From positions 1-64,000 of the forward strand of contig DWXC01000019.1 of the NCBI GenBank assembly GCA_019119395.1: a stretch of 64,000 nucleotides of DNA, read 5' to 3'. Below, in pieces: positions 1 through 8,519 of the stretch; positions within the stretch are counted from its first letter, which is position 1; each line of letters opens with the position of its first letter. Both the position numbers and the translations under genes were made by a program. Below the pieces are notes generated by a model that searched no databases, was not told the origin of the DNA, and was given only the letters and a program-made list of their open reading frames with translations. This DNA is from Candidatus Borkfalkia stercoripullorum. GTDB taxonomy: Bacteria; Bacillota; Clostridia; Christensenellales; Borkfalkiaceae.

Positions 1-228
1 AAACTGCGGGCGGAAATCTCTGCGGCAAAGAAAGAAACGGACAATGCGGCGAAGTTTATGCGCATGGTGAAACGATACACAGAGATAGAAAAACTCACGC
101 CCGAAATCGTGCGTGAGTTCATAGAAAAAGTTATCGTGCATCAGGCAGAGAACATAGACGGGATACGCAGGCAGAAAGTAGAAATCATTTACAATTGCGT
201 GGGCGCGATACCGTCTGAAACGCTGTAA
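1..228 (+). CDS. Large serine recombinase, C-terminal fragment (cut by window edge)
   Basis: The reading frame is open from base 1 to a TAA and gives 75 residues, so the start lies outside the window. The tail contains LTPEIVREFIEKVIVH followed by a basic RRQKVEIIYN segment. This is the typical C-terminal end of large serine recombinases of Clostridia transposons and integrative elements (the region often carrying DUF4368), which excise and insert DNA at att sites. The catalytic serine domain is not visible. Such genes usually sit at one end of their element, so the element boundary probably falls within the next hundred bases. The composition is more AT-rich than the genes to the right. The family call is fairly firm; the type of element is unknown. 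Confidence 0.82.
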   Translation, partial: KLRAEISAAKKETDNAAKFMRMVKRYTEIEKLTPEIVREFIEKVIVHQAENIDGIRRQKVEIIYNCVGAIPSETL

Positions 229-253
229 CAACTTAAATTCCCCAAAACGGAAA

Positions 254-281
254 AGCGGCATAGTCCGTAAACTACGCCGCT
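254..281 (+). terminator. Hairpin after the recombinase gene
   Basis: AGCGGCATAGT and ACTACGCCGCT form an 11-base inverted repeat with one mismatch and a 6-base loop. A T-rich stretch follows about ten bases later rather than directly. It may be a weak terminator or part of the mobile element end. Confidence 0.4.
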
Positions 282-348
282 GCTCCGTTAGGGTTTTATT
301 CTCTATGAAAGGCACCCTAAAGGCGGTTTTTTCATACCGATAAAGATT

Positions 349-2295
349 TTATTCGAGTTCGAACGCGCCCGTATAAAGCTGATAATACGTGCCTTTCTGC
401 TCGATGAGCTGCTCGTGCGAGCCGCGCTCGATGATGCGGCCGTGATCGAGCACCATGATCGCGTCGGAGTTCTGGATGGTCGAAAGCCTGTGCGCGATGA
501 CAAAGACCGTCCTGCCCTTCATCAGCGCGTCCATGCCCTTCTGCACCAACGCTTCGGTGCGGGTATCGATGGAAGACGTCGCCTCGTCCAGGATCATGAC
601 GGGAGGGTCGGCGACCGCGGCGCGCGCGATGGAAATGAGCTGGCGCTGGCCCTGCGAAAGGTTGGAAGCCTCGTGGCGGAGCACGGTGTTGTAGCCCTCG
701 GGAAGGCGCGTGATGAAGTCGTGCGCGTTGGCGAGTTTCGCCGCTTCGATGCACTCTTCGTCCGTCGCGTCAAGTTTGCCGTAGCGGATATTCTCCATGA
801 TCGTGCCCGTAAACAGGTTGGTATCCTGCAAGACGATGCCCATGGAGCGGCGCAGGTCGGCTTTTTTGATCTTGTTGATGTTGATCCCGTCGTAACGGAT
901 CTTGCCGTCCGCGATGTCGTAGAAGCGGTTCAGAAGGTTCGTGATCGTCGTCTTGCCCGCGCCCGTCGCGCCGACAAACGCGATCTTCTGGCCGGGTTTT
1001 GCATAAATGCTTACGTTATGCAGGACGATCTTGTTGGGAACGTAGCCGAAATCCACGTCAAAGAGGCGGATGTCCCCTTTCAGCTCGGTATACGTGATGC
1101 TGCCGTCCGCCCGGTGCGGGTGGCGCCACGCCCATTTGCCCGTGCGTTCGGCGCTCTCGGTGATCGTGCCGTCCTCGGCGATGTTCGCGTTGACGAGGGT
1201 GACGTAACCGTCGTCCGTTTCGGGCTTTTCGTCGAGCAGTTCGAAGATACGCCCCGCGCCCGCGAGACCCATGACGACCGAGTTGATCTGCATGGACACC
1301 TGCCCGATGTTCAGGGAAAACTGGCGGGACATGTTGAGGAAAGACGCGATGATCGCTCCCGTGAAGGCGCCCCACCCCGTAACAGCCAGATTTTCCGCTC
1401 CGAAAAGAACCAGAAGCCCCGCGACGATCGCCACGAGGACGAAAGCGAAATGTCCGATGTTCATGACGGCGGGCATCAGGATGTTGCCGTACGCGTTCGC
1501 CTTGTCGGACGCGTCGCAGAGTTCGTCGTTGATCTTGTCGAAGTCCTCTTTTGCGCGTTCCTCGTGGCAGAACACCTTAATGACTTTCTGTCCGCCCATC
1601 ATCTCTTCGATGTAGCCCTCGGTTTTGCCGATGACGTCCTGCTGTTTGATAAAGTAGCGGGCGCTGCGGCTGCCGACGAATTTGGCGACGAGCGCCATCA
1701 TGGCGACCCCCGCAAAAACGACGAACATGAGCCAGAGACTGTATAAAAGCATTATGACGAACAGAACCAACGCGGCGATACAGGAATAAAACACCTGCGG
1801 GATGCTGACCGAAATCAACTGGCGCAGCGCGTCCGTGTCGTTGGTATAAACGGACATGATGTCGCCGTGGGTATGCGTATCGAAATAGCGGATCGGAAGC
1901 GCCTGCATTTCGGAGAACATGTCGTCGCGCACGTGACGCAAAAATCCCTGCGTAACGATCGCCATCGTCTGATTGTAGAATACGGAAGCGCACAGCGCCA
2001 CGATATACATGAGGCCCATGCCGCCGATAATGTAAAACAGCGTCATGCGAAGCTCTTCGTACGGAGTTCCGTGCGCGAGCGGCGTAATGATCTTATCGAT
2101 GACCAGCGTCAGAAACACAGAAGAACTGATACCCGACGCAGCCGTGACCGCGATACAGATAAAGACGGCGATCATTCTTCCTTTATAATAATGGAAGAGG
2201 TAGGAAAGCAATCTGCCGAGCAATTTGAAGCTGTGAATCTTCGGTTTTTTGCGCATTTCCGGCATTTGTTTGACGGATTCGGCCGATTTACTCAT
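349..2295 (-). CDS. Heterodimeric ABC exporter, subunit with canonical ATP site
   Basis: A 648-residue half-transporter with an N-terminal six-helix exporter domain (about 40-350) and an ATPase domain (about 410-648). Walker A is GATGAGKT (442-449) and Walker B is VMILDE with the catalytic Glu at about 571. The signature is LSQGQ, which departs from LSGGQ. The start is the ATG at 2295, preceded by GGGAGGTGAGG; it overlaps the upstream subunit gene by eight bases (ATGAGTAA). A longer frame upstream has no ribosome site. With its partner and the MarR gene it forms one operon. Multidrug or peptide export is inferred from family and context; the substrate is unknown. An insertion of about 35 residues (roughly 365-400) precedes the ATPase domain. 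Confidence 0.93.
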   Translation of the reverse strand: MSKSAESVKQMPEMRKKPKIHSFKLLGRLLSYLFHYYKGRMIAVFICIAVTAASGISSSVFLTLVIDKIITPLAHGTPYEELRMTLFYIIGGMGLMYIVALCASVFYNQTMAIVTQGFLRHVRDDMFSEMQALPIRYFDTHTHGDIMSVYTNDTDALRQLISVSIPQVFYSCIAALVLFVIMLLYSLWLMFVVFAGVAMMALVAKFVGSRSARYFIKQQDVIGKTEGYIEEMMGGQKVIKVFCHEERAKEDFDKINDELCDASDKANAYGNILMPAVMNIGHFAFVLVAIVAGLLVLFGAENLAVTGWGAFTGAIIASFLNMSRQFSLNIGQVSMQINSVVMGLAGAGRIFELLDEKPETDDGYVTLVNANIAEDGTITESAERTGKWAWRHPHRADGSITYTELKGDIRLFDVDFGYVPNKIVLHNVSIYAKPGQKIAFVGATGAGKTTITNLLNRFYDIADGKIRYDGININKIKKADLRRSMGIVLQDTNLFTGTIMENIRYGKLDATDEECIEAAKLANAHDFITRLPEGYNTVLRHEASNLSQGQRQLISIARAAVADPPVMILDEATSSIDTRTEALVQKGMDALMKGRTVFVIAHRLSTIQNSDAIMVLDHGRIIERGSHEQLIEQKGTYYQLYTGAFELE

Positions 2296-4084
2296 TTTCC
2301 TCACCTCCCTGCTTGGATTCTGCGGCACCCGGGTTGCCGATCTTGTTTTGCGAATAATAGACTTCCTGATAGATCTCGTTGGAAGCGAGCAGTTCGTCGT
2401 GCGTGCCGACCGCAACGATCTTCCCGCCGTCCATGACGATGATCTGGTCGGCTTCCTGTACGGAAGAAACGCGCTGGGCGATGATGATCTTGGTGACGTT
2501 CGGGATCTCTTCGCGGAAGGACTTGCGGATCATTGCGTCCGTCTTGGTGTCGACCGCGCTCGTCGAGTCGTCGAGGATAAGGACTTTCGGGTCTTTCAGA
2601 AGGGCGCGCGCGATGCAAAGGCGCTGTTTCTGTCCGCCGGAAACGTTCGTGCCTCCCTGCTCGATGTATGTATCGTATTTGTCGGGGAAACGCTGAATGA
2701 AGTCGTCCGCACACGCGAGTTTGCACACGCGCAGCATCTCGTCGTCCGTCGCGTCCTCTTTGCCCCAGCGCAGGTTGTCTTTGATCGTGCCGGAGAAAAG
2801 GACGTTTTTCTGCAAAACCATCGCGACCTTGTTTCGCAGCGCTTCGAGGTCGTATTCTTTTACGTTGACGCCGCCGACGTAGACCGCGCCTTCCGTCGCA
2901 TCGTACAGGCGGGGTATGAGGTTGACGAGGGTGGATTTGGACGCGCCCGTGCCGCCCAATATACCGATCGTCTGCCCCGACTTGATGTGCAGATTTACGC
3001 CCGAAAGCGCAAATTTTTCCGCATTGGCGGAATATTTGAAGCTGACGTTCTCGAAAACGATGTCTCCGTCCTTCACTTCTTTCACGGCGTTTTCGGGGGA
3101 TACGATGTTGCTCTTTTCGTTTAGCACCGCGACGATACGTTCGCCGGAAGTGCGCGCGATGATGATCATTACGATGACCATGGAAAGCTGCATGACCGCC
3201 GAAAGGATCTGCGAAGCGTACATGATGAGCACGGTGAGCTGTTCTTCCCCTACCGGATTTGCGGGCGAGCGGGACGTGAGGATCGCCGCCAGCAGGAAGA
3301 TCAGAAGGAAGGAAAGCCAGATGCAGAACTGCATGACCGGCCCGTTGATCGCCATGATGCGCTCGGCGAGGGTGAAGTCTTTGCAGACGTCCTCGGAAGC
3401 CGCTTCGAACTTTTTCTTTTCGAAATCTTCGCGCACGAACGATTTGACGACGCGGATGCCCTTGATGTCCTCGCGGACGGAACGGTTCATGTTGTCGTAT
3501 TTGTGGAACACCCTTTCAAAGATCGGGTGCGTTTTAAAAATGACGATGACCAGCACCGCCCCCAGAACGGGGACGAGCGCGAGGAACACCCACGAAATGG
3601 TCACGTTGACCGTGAACGCCATCACGAGGGAAAAGATGAGCATGAGCGGGCAACGGATCGCCACGCGGATGATCATCATGTATGCCATCTGCACGTTCGT
3701 GACGTCCGTCGTCTGACGGGTCACGAGACTGGATGTAGAAAACCTGTCGATGTTCGCGAAAGAATAATCCTGGATCGCGTAGTACATGTCTTTGCGGAGG
3801 TTTTTCGCAAAGCCCGCGCTCGCGCGCGCCGCAAACCGCCCCGACAGCATGCCCGTGATGAGCGACAAAAGCGCCATCCCGATCAATATGCCGCCGTATA
3901 TGAGGATGGTGCGCATTTCCACCCCTTCCGCCCCGTTTACGCCCGTCGGGCTGATCTTGGCGATGAATTCCATGATGACCAAAGGCATCAGACACTCGAG
4001 GATCACTTCGATCGCGACGAAAATCGGGGAAAGTATGGACGGTTTTTTGTACTCGCGGATACTTTTCGCCAAAGTTTTGATCAT
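2288..4084 (-). CDS. Heterodimeric ABC exporter, subunit with degenerate ATP site
   Basis: A 598-residue half-transporter with a membrane domain (about 15-315) and an ATPase domain (about 340-598). Walker A is GGTGASKS (377-384) and the signature is VSGGQ (481-485). Walker B is VLILDD, with Asp506 where the catalytic Glu normally stands. Loss of that Glu here, together with LSQGQ in the partner, is the known pattern of asymmetric exporters such as BmrCD, LmrCD and TM287/288, in which one composite site barely hydrolyses ATP. The ribosome site AAGGAGA lies before ATG 4084. The gene follows the MarR regulator by 64 bases and overlaps the next subunit, so the two are translationally coupled. Confidence 0.93.
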   Translation of the reverse strand: MIKTLAKSIREYKKPSILSPIFVAIEVILECLMPLVIMEFIAKISPTGVNGAEGVEMRTILIYGGILIGMALLSLITGMLSGRFAARASAGFAKNLRKDMYYAIQDYSFANIDRFSTSSLVTRQTTDVTNVQMAYMMIIRVAIRCPLMLIFSLVMAFTVNVTISWVFLALVPVLGAVLVIVIFKTHPIFERVFHKYDNMNRSVREDIKGIRVVKSFVREDFEKKKFEAASEDVCKDFTLAERIMAINGPVMQFCIWLSFLLIFLLAAILTSRSPANPVGEEQLTVLIMYASQILSAVMQLSMVIVMIIIARTSGERIVAVLNEKSNIVSPENAVKEVKDGDIVFENVSFKYSANAEKFALSGVNLHIKSGQTIGILGGTGASKSTLVNLIPRLYDATEGAVYVGGVNVKEYDLEALRNKVAMVLQKNVLFSGTIKDNLRWGKEDATDDEMLRVCKLACADDFIQRFPDKYDTYIEQGGTNVSGGQKQRLCIARALLKDPKVLILDDSTSAVDTKTDAMIRKSFREEIPNVTKIIIAQRVSSVQEADQIIVMDGGKIVAVGTHDELLASNEIYQEVYYSQNKIGNPGAAESKQGGEENE

Positions 4085-4148
4085 ATCTGTCTCCTTATAA
4101 AAGTTTACCTTGACCTTGACTCCCTGCGCGCCCTGCGCGCGGGGAAAC

Positions 4149-4598
4149 CTAACTCTGTCTTTCCATTTGCGAAAGGTTTTTTTGAAAGCGGGCGACGTAA
4201 TCGAAAAACGCGTCCAGTTCTTCCTCGGTGAACCCGCGGGTCATTTCGCGCTCCGCCCTTTCGACCTGCGCCTGCAGCTGACGGCGAACTTCATCCGCAT
4301 ATCCGGTCAGCTCTATCTTTTTCAGGCGCGCGTCGTATCCGACCGGCACGCGGCGGATCAGGCCCGCCGACTCCATGGATTTGAGGATCTCCGTCGCCGT
4401 GGAGCGGCGGATCTTAAATTCCGTTTCCACATCGCGCTGGAAAATGTCTTTCCCTGCGTTCCTGAACAGAAAATTGAGCATCCAGAACTGGACGCCCGTA
4501 AGTTTTCCGTTTTCTCCCGCGGCGGGAATGTTTTCGATCGCGCGGTCAATGCGCCTGCCCAGCGACTTGACTGCATAGCCGATGTGCCGTTTGTTCAT
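4149..4598 (-). CDS. MarR-family transcriptional regulator of the ABC exporter operon
   Basis: A 149-residue winged-helix protein. The recognition region DVETEFKIRRSTATEILKSM and the wing around GYDARLKKIELT fit the MarR fold. The ATG at 4598 is preceded by GAGGG at good spacing; an in-frame ATG five codons upstream lacks one. It is the first gene of the operon with the two exporter subunits, and its own promoter is overlain by a TTAG-type palindrome. The usual reading is autorepression relieved by an exported or toxic small molecule. The ligand cannot be told from sequence. Confidence 0.9.
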   Translation of the reverse strand: MNKRHIGYAVKSLGRRIDRAIENIPAAGENGKLTGVQFWMLNFLFRNAGKDIFQRDVETEFKIRRSTATEILKSMESAGLIRRVPVGYDARLKKIELTGYADEVRRQLQAQVERAEREMTRGFTEEELDAFFDYVARFQKNLSQMERQS

Positions 4599-4616
4599 CG
4601 CGATCCCTCGCAAATT

Positions 4617-4631
4617 GTTAGGTTAACTAAC
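4617..4631. promoter_or_regulatory. Probable MarR operator
   Basis: GTTAGGTTAACTAAC is a near-perfect palindrome built of TTAG half sites, the usual form of MarR operators. It lies immediately downstream of the -10 box, over the expected transcription start, where a bound repressor would block RNA polymerase. Confidence 0.7.
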
Positions 4632-4659
4632 ATTATATTCATTTCATAAAAAATGTCAA
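4632..4659 (-). promoter_or_regulatory. Promoter of the marR-ABC exporter operon
   Basis: Perfect TTGACA (4659-4654) and TATAAT (4637-4632) boxes are separated by 16 bases, reading toward the MarR gene. Confidence 0.85.
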
Positions 4660-4754
4660 CGGAATGGACGGGGATAAACCGCCCTTTTTTCTGTGAAATT
4701 TTTAACACATTCCGCCCGCCGTTTTGCGGACGGCGGCGCCGGGCGCGATACCTG

Positions 4755-4783
4755 TTGACTTTTTCGGCAAAAAAGCGTACAAT
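4755..4783 (+). promoter_or_regulatory. Promoter of the YoaK-family gene
   Basis: TTGACT and TACAAT are separated by 17 bases, about 35 bases before the start codon. It diverges from the marR promoter. Confidence 0.7.
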
Positions 4784-4818
4784 GTTGCGCGGAATAATCC
4801 GGACGGCGGAATCTGCAC

Positions 4819-5565
4819 ATGAAAAAATATCCCGTGGAAAAATCTTTTTACGTTTTTGCGTCCTTTGCGGCGGTAGGAGGGTTCCTGGAAGCGTATACTT
4901 ACCTTCTGCACGGCGGCGTTTTCTGCAACGCGCAGACGGGAAACCTCGTTTTGCTCGCCATGAACCTCTTTGCGGGGAACTTTGCCCCGGCGGCGCACTA
5001 CGCCTATTCGATACTCGCTTACCTTGCGGGCATTTTCGTTTCCGTGATCTTGTCGAAAGCGCTCAAAGGCACGCTCTCGCACGTCATCGTAACGGCGGCG
5101 GAACTCGCCGCCTTCGTCGCGCTCGCGTTCGTCCCCGCGGGCGTGTCCGATTGGTATACCTACGTTTCCGTCGCCTTTTTATGCGCGCTGCAATACAACG
5201 TGTTCACCGAATGCCGCGGCGCGGCTTTGAGCACGACTTTCTGCACCAACAATCTGCGGCAGGCGACGATCAATCTTTATCGCGGCGCGGCGGAAAAAGA
5301 TAAACAAAAACTTAAAAAAAGCGGCATCTATGCGCTGGTCATCCTCTTTTTCGCGCTCGGCGCGGCGCTCGGCGCGTTTGCAGCCGGCAGGCTGGGGAAT
5401 TATTCCGTTCTCCTCTGCTCGGCGATCCTTCTGCCCGTATTGATCCTTCTGATCGCGCGCGGGAACCGCCCGTCGCCCGAAGGGGGCGGCAAAGATGCCG
5501 CGGCCGACCCGAAATCGGAAGAGCCCTCCCCCGTCCGCCCCGAAGCCGCTCCCGAGATCGATTGA
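4819..5565 (+). CDS. YoaK-family (DUF1275) membrane protein
   Basis: A 248-residue integral membrane protein with about six hydrophobic segments. The motif NAQTGNLVLLAMNLFAG near the N-terminus and CTNNLRQATINLYRG in the second half are hallmarks of the DUF1275/YoaK family. The function of this family is not established; transport has been suggested. The C-terminal 35 residues are Pro/Glu/Ala-rich and polar, probably a disordered cytoplasmic tail. The ribosome site before ATG 4819 is weak (GGCGG), but no better start exists. It is a single gene ending in a strong hairpin shared with the convergent LacI gene. Confidence 0.85.
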   Translation: MKKYPVEKSFYVFASFAAVGGFLEAYTYLLHGGVFCNAQTGNLVLLAMNLFAGNFAPAAHYAYSILAYLAGIFVSVILSKALKGTLSHVIVTAAELAAFVALAFVPAGVSDWYTYVSVAFLCALQYNVFTECRGAALSTTFCTNNLRQATINLYRGAAEKDKQKLKKSGIYALVILFFALGAALGAFAAGRLGNYSVLLCSAILLPVLILLIARGNRPSPEGGGKDAAADPKSEEPSPVRPEAAPEID

Positions 5566-5587
5566 GCGCTCTTTCGCAAAACAAAAA

Positions 5588-5625
5588 AACCGCAGCCTTT
5601 GCCCTGCAGGGCAAAGGCTGCGGTT
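5588..5625. terminator. Bidirectional terminator
   Basis: A perfect 38-base palindrome (19 bp per arm, centre CTGCAG) is flanked by an A-run on the left and a T-run on the right, so it can end both the rightward YoaK gene and the leftward LacI gene. Confidence 0.92.
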
Positions 5626-5646
5626 TTTTATGCCGTTCCGGTTTGT

Positions 5647-6651
5647 TTATCTCGTCGTTTTTCCCTTTACAAGAAAGGACTTATGCGTCTCGCGGAAAGA
5701 AGGACGCTCCTCTTCGCTGCCCGAAAGCAGGCCGAGCATCACTTCCGCGCCCGCTTCGGCGAAATCGCGGTTGCCCACGTCAACCGTCGTGAGCAGACGG
5801 GGCATGCGCATCATGCCCTGGATATTGTCGAACCCGACGATACCGCAGTCGGCGCCCGCCTCGATGCCCCGCTCTTCGAGAGCTTCCATGACGATGAACG
5901 CGATGACGTCGTTAAAGCAAAGCACCCCGTCGATGTCGTCCTTGACGATTTTGTCTACGATCGTTCCGAAATCCTGTTCGCGCACATAAAACACGTGCTC
6001 GGGAGAGAGCGTCATCCCGTTTTCGGCGAGCGCCTCTTCGAGCCCTTTCTGACGGTCGAGGCACACTTTTACGTCGTGCCAGCTGCCGATGTACGCGAGT
6101 TTGCGGTAGCCGCGCGCGAGGAGATGTTCCCCCGCGATTTTCCCGCCGTACACTTCGTCCGCATCCACGCCGACCATGCCGTACGGCGCGCCGTCGCGGC
6201 CGAAAATGACGAACGGTATGCCCGAATTTTTAATAAAGTCGGTCATATCCCCCGCGGGTTCCAAAAAAGAAAGGATGCCATCGGGTTTTCTCGCCATGAC
6301 GCTGCGCATGAGTTCGTAATCGACGTACGGAGAACGGTCGTTGTTGGAAAACATGATACAGTTGTAACCGTTTTCTTCAAACCGCTTTGATATGATGTCC
6401 GTCGTATAGGAATAGAACGGATTGACCAGATCGTCGTATAAAATGGCGACCGTGCGCGTAGAACCGCTGCGAAGCCCGGAGGCGTTCATGTCAACGATGT
6501 AACCGAGCTCTTTGCATGCCGCGGTGACCTTTTCCTCCACCTCTTTCGTGTAGTACGGTTTTTTGTTGAGCACGCGCGAAACGGTGTTGACCGAAAGCCC
6601 CGTCTTTTCCGCGATGTCCTTTAAGGTTACTTTCTTTTTGATGTCCGGCAT
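5647..6651 (-). CDS. LacI-family transcriptional regulator
   Basis: A 334-residue protein. The N-terminal helix-turn-helix reads VTLKDIAEKTGLSVNTVSRV (about 8-27), with the hinge near residues 45-60, followed by a periplasmic-binding-protein-like sensor domain. GGAGG precedes the ATG. It has its own promoter with a CG-centred palindrome over the start region, so it is probably autoregulated. It lies just downstream of the amino-sugar operon and reads in the same direction, which makes that operon its most likely target; only a half site is seen at that operon's promoter. The effector is unknown and could be an amino-sugar phosphate. Confidence 0.92.
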   Translation of the reverse strand: MPDIKKKVTLKDIAEKTGLSVNTVSRVLNKKPYYTKEVEEKVTAACKELGYIVDMNASGLRSGSTRTVAILYDDLVNPFYSYTTDIISKRFEENGYNCIMFSNNDRSPYVDYELMRSVMARKPDGILSFLEPAGDMTDFIKNSGIPFVIFGRDGAPYGMVGVDADEVYGGKIAGEHLLARGYRKLAYIGSWHDVKVCLDRQKGLEEALAENGMTLSPEHVFYVREQDFGTIVDKIVKDDIDGVLCFNDVIAFIVMEALEERGIEAGADCGIVGFDNIQGMMRMPRLLTTVDVGNRDFAEAGAEVMLGLLSGSEEERPSFRETHKSFLVKGKTTR

Positions 6652-6681
6652 GATGCCATTCCTCCGTTTTTTACAAAAAAC

Positions 6682-6689
6682 AAACGTTT
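6682..6689. promoter_or_regulatory. Possible secondary LacI-type site
   Basis: AAACGTTT is a CG-centred palindrome in the LacI gene leader, similar to the stronger site at 6710. It is short, so it could be chance. Confidence 0.35.
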
Positions 6690-6709
6690 TTCCCCGCTTT
6701 TTCAGATAG

Positions 6710-6721
6710 ATGAACGTTCAT
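6710..6721. promoter_or_regulatory. Probable LacI-family operator
   Basis: ATGAACGTTCAT is a perfect 12-base palindrome with the central CG typical of LacI-family sites. It lies directly after the expected transcription start of the LacI gene, which supports autorepression. Confidence 0.65.
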
Positions 6722-6729
6722 TTAAATAT

Positions 6730-6758
6730 AGAGTACCACATTTTGACCGATGTGTCAA
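6730..6758 (-). promoter_or_regulatory. Promoter of the LacI-family gene
   Basis: TTGACA (6758-6753) and TACTCT (6735-6730) are separated by 17 bases, reading leftward. Confidence 0.7.
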
Positions 6759-6798
6759 CAGTTGAAATTATTTTTACGGCGCGATTTTTCGGTAAACG

Positions 6799-6829
6799 CA
6801 AAGGGGCGGCAAAAAAACCGTCCCTTTTT
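6799..6829. terminator. Possible terminator of the amino-sugar operon
   Basis: AAAGGGGCGG and CCGTCCCTTT pair with one mismatch around an A-rich loop, about 55 bases after the end of nagB. The T-run on the leftward strand is short, so the call is modest. Confidence 0.45.
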
Positions 6830-6883
6830 CGCCCGCAACAACTCCGTTCCGGGGCTTCGTCTCATATCGGAAAACGCCGAATC

Positions 6884-7615
6884 TTATCTTTCGTCCAAAA
6901 GCCCCGCCGCCGCTTCGTCCGCGATGAGTATGCAGTCGGGATGCAGTTGCAGCACGGACGCGGGAACGCTTTCCGTCACTTCACCTTTCACCATCTTGCG
7001 AACCGCCTCCGCCTTGTTCGCCCCGCTCGCAAGGATCAGTATTTTCTTCGCCTGCATGATCTGCCGGATGCCCATCGTGAAAGCCTGGCGCGGCACTTCG
7101 GAAATATCCTTGAACAGGCGCGCGTTGTCCTTCACCGTGCTTTCGGCAAGGGTGACCACGTGCGTGCCGCTGCCGAACGGCGTACCCGGTTCGTTGAACG
7201 CGATATGACCGTTGCTGCCGAGCCCCAGAAGCTGAATGTCGCGCGGGAGTGCTTCGAGCAGCGCGTCGTAACGAGCGCACTCCGCCGCCGCGTCTTTTGC
7301 CGTGCCGTCTTCGATGTTCGTCTGTCCGGGGGCGATGCCCAGACCGTCGAACAGGTTTTTGCGCATGAAATACGCATAGCTCTGATCGTGCGTTTTGGGC
7401 AGGCCTTTGTACTCGTCGAGGTTGGCGGTTTTTACGCCCGAATAATCGGTGCCGTTTTGTTCGCGGTCGGCGATCATCTTTGCGTATAATCCCAAAGGCG
7501 TGGTGCCCGTCGCAAGGCCCAGAACCGCGCGCGGGTTTTGTTTGACGACGCCGAGCATGATCTCGGCCGCTTTTGCGGAAAGTTCTTCGTAGTCTTTCGT
7601 GATAATGATATTCAT
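6884..7615 (-). CDS. nagB: Glucosamine-6-phosphate deaminase
   Basis: A 243-residue enzyme converting glucosamine-6-phosphate to fructose-6-phosphate and ammonia in the cytoplasm. It shows the substrate loop GLATGTTPLGLY (about 33-44), the catalytic-Asp region NLDEY and the active-site motif GLGSNGHIAFNEPG (about 130-143). Length matches the short Gram-positive form, which lacks the E. coli allosteric tail. AAGGG precedes the ATG. It is the last gene of the operon, ten bases after the deacetylase gene. NagB normally acts after NagA; no nagA lies nearby, so the neighbouring PIG-L enzyme is a candidate for that step. Confidence 0.95.
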   Translation of the reverse strand: MNIIITKDYEELSAKAAEIMLGVVKQNPRAVLGLATGTTPLGLYAKMIADREQNGTDYSGVKTANLDEYKGLPKTHDQSYAYFMRKNLFDGLGIAPGQTNIEDGTAKDAAAECARYDALLEALPRDIQLLGLGSNGHIAFNEPGTPFGSGTHVVTLAESTVKDNARLFKDISEVPRQAFTMGIRQIMQAKKILILASGANKAEAVRKMVKGEVTESVPASVLQLHPDCILIADEAAAGLLDER

Positions 7616-7625
7616 AATTTTTCCC

Positions 7626-8468
7626 TTATAAAAATTTCCGTACCGTCTGCGAAACGGCGTCTTTGAACCGCTCGATATATCCCGTCACATATCCGGCGAT
7701 ATCCGTCTTTTTATCCATGAGCGGGGTAAGATCCATCGCATAATTCAGGCCCGTATAGGTGTCGCACGCGTGGCTTGCCGAGAACGTGGCATTGGCGAGG
7801 CGCCGCCCCTCCGCCGCAAGTTCGTAACGCTTGCCGCCCTCGATCTGGCTGTCGAACACGCCCGAAAGGCATTTTGCGATGTTCGGGTGCGCGCCGCAGT
7901 CCATGAACACCTTTTCCTCGTCGCACATCCAGTCGAGGTCGCGCCAGACTTCGCAGCCGAACACCTTTTCGGGGCGCTCGTCCTCTTTGAGCATGCGCAG
8001 CGCCGCGATGACTTTCAGCGCCGTGGCGACGTGCGTTTCGTGCTTGTCCGCAAGATTGTGCGTGTAGAGATATTTCGGCTTCGCCGCGCGGATGATCTCC
8101 GCAAGTTCGGCGGCGATGCTCTCGTTTTTGGCGTCCTTCACCTCTTTGGAGGGGTGCGCCAGAAGCATCTGGAAGCTGTATTCCCCCACGAACGCCGCCT
8201 TTTTCTGTTCGGTGATGCGGATCGCCTTCATGTCCTCGTCGGTAAAGTCGGCGTACAATCCGCTGCGCGGGCTGCCCGCGCCGTCGGTGACCACCACGCC
8301 GCCGAACCACCTGTCCGTTTTGCCGAAGCATTCCGAGATCGGCGCATACGCCATGAATTCGATGTCGTCCTGATGCGCCGAGATCGCGAGATGCGTCGTG
8401 CGGGCGATGCCCGCCATTTCTTCCGTGCCGTCGGGGATGAACACGACGGCTTTGCCGTTCAACTGCAT
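7626..8468 (-). CDS. PIG-L (LmbE) family zinc deacetylase
   Basis: A 280-residue protein. The family metal site (usually AHPDD) reads AHQDD (31-35), and a second metal/substrate motif HNLADKHETH lies at about 137-146. PIG-L/LmbE enzymes remove acetyl groups from N-acetylglucosamine units in cofactors, glycolipids or sugars. There is no signal peptide, so it acts in the cytoplasm. AGGAGG precedes the ATG. It lies between a CBM9-like gene and nagB, so its likely substrate is N-acetylglucosamine or its phosphate, feeding NagB. That role is inferred from context. The Pro-to-Gln change in the metal motif leaves the metal ligands intact. Confidence 0.85.
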   Translation of the reverse strand: MQLNGKAVVFIPDGTEEMAGIARTTHLAISAHQDDIEFMAYAPISECFGKTDRWFGGVVVTDGAGSPRSGLYADFTDEDMKAIRITEQKKAAFVGEYSFQMLLAHPSKEVKDAKNESIAAELAEIIRAAKPKYLYTHNLADKHETHVATALKVIAALRMLKEDERPEKVFGCEVWRDLDWMCDEEKVFMDCGAHPNIAKCLSGVFDSQIEGGKRYELAAEGRRLANATFSASHACDTYTGLNYAMDLTPLMDKKTDIAGYVTGYIERFKDAVSQTVRKFL

Positions 8469-8519
8469 TTTTATGCCTCCTTCTGTAGCGAACCCGAGGG
8501 CGGTATGCGTCCCCGTTGA

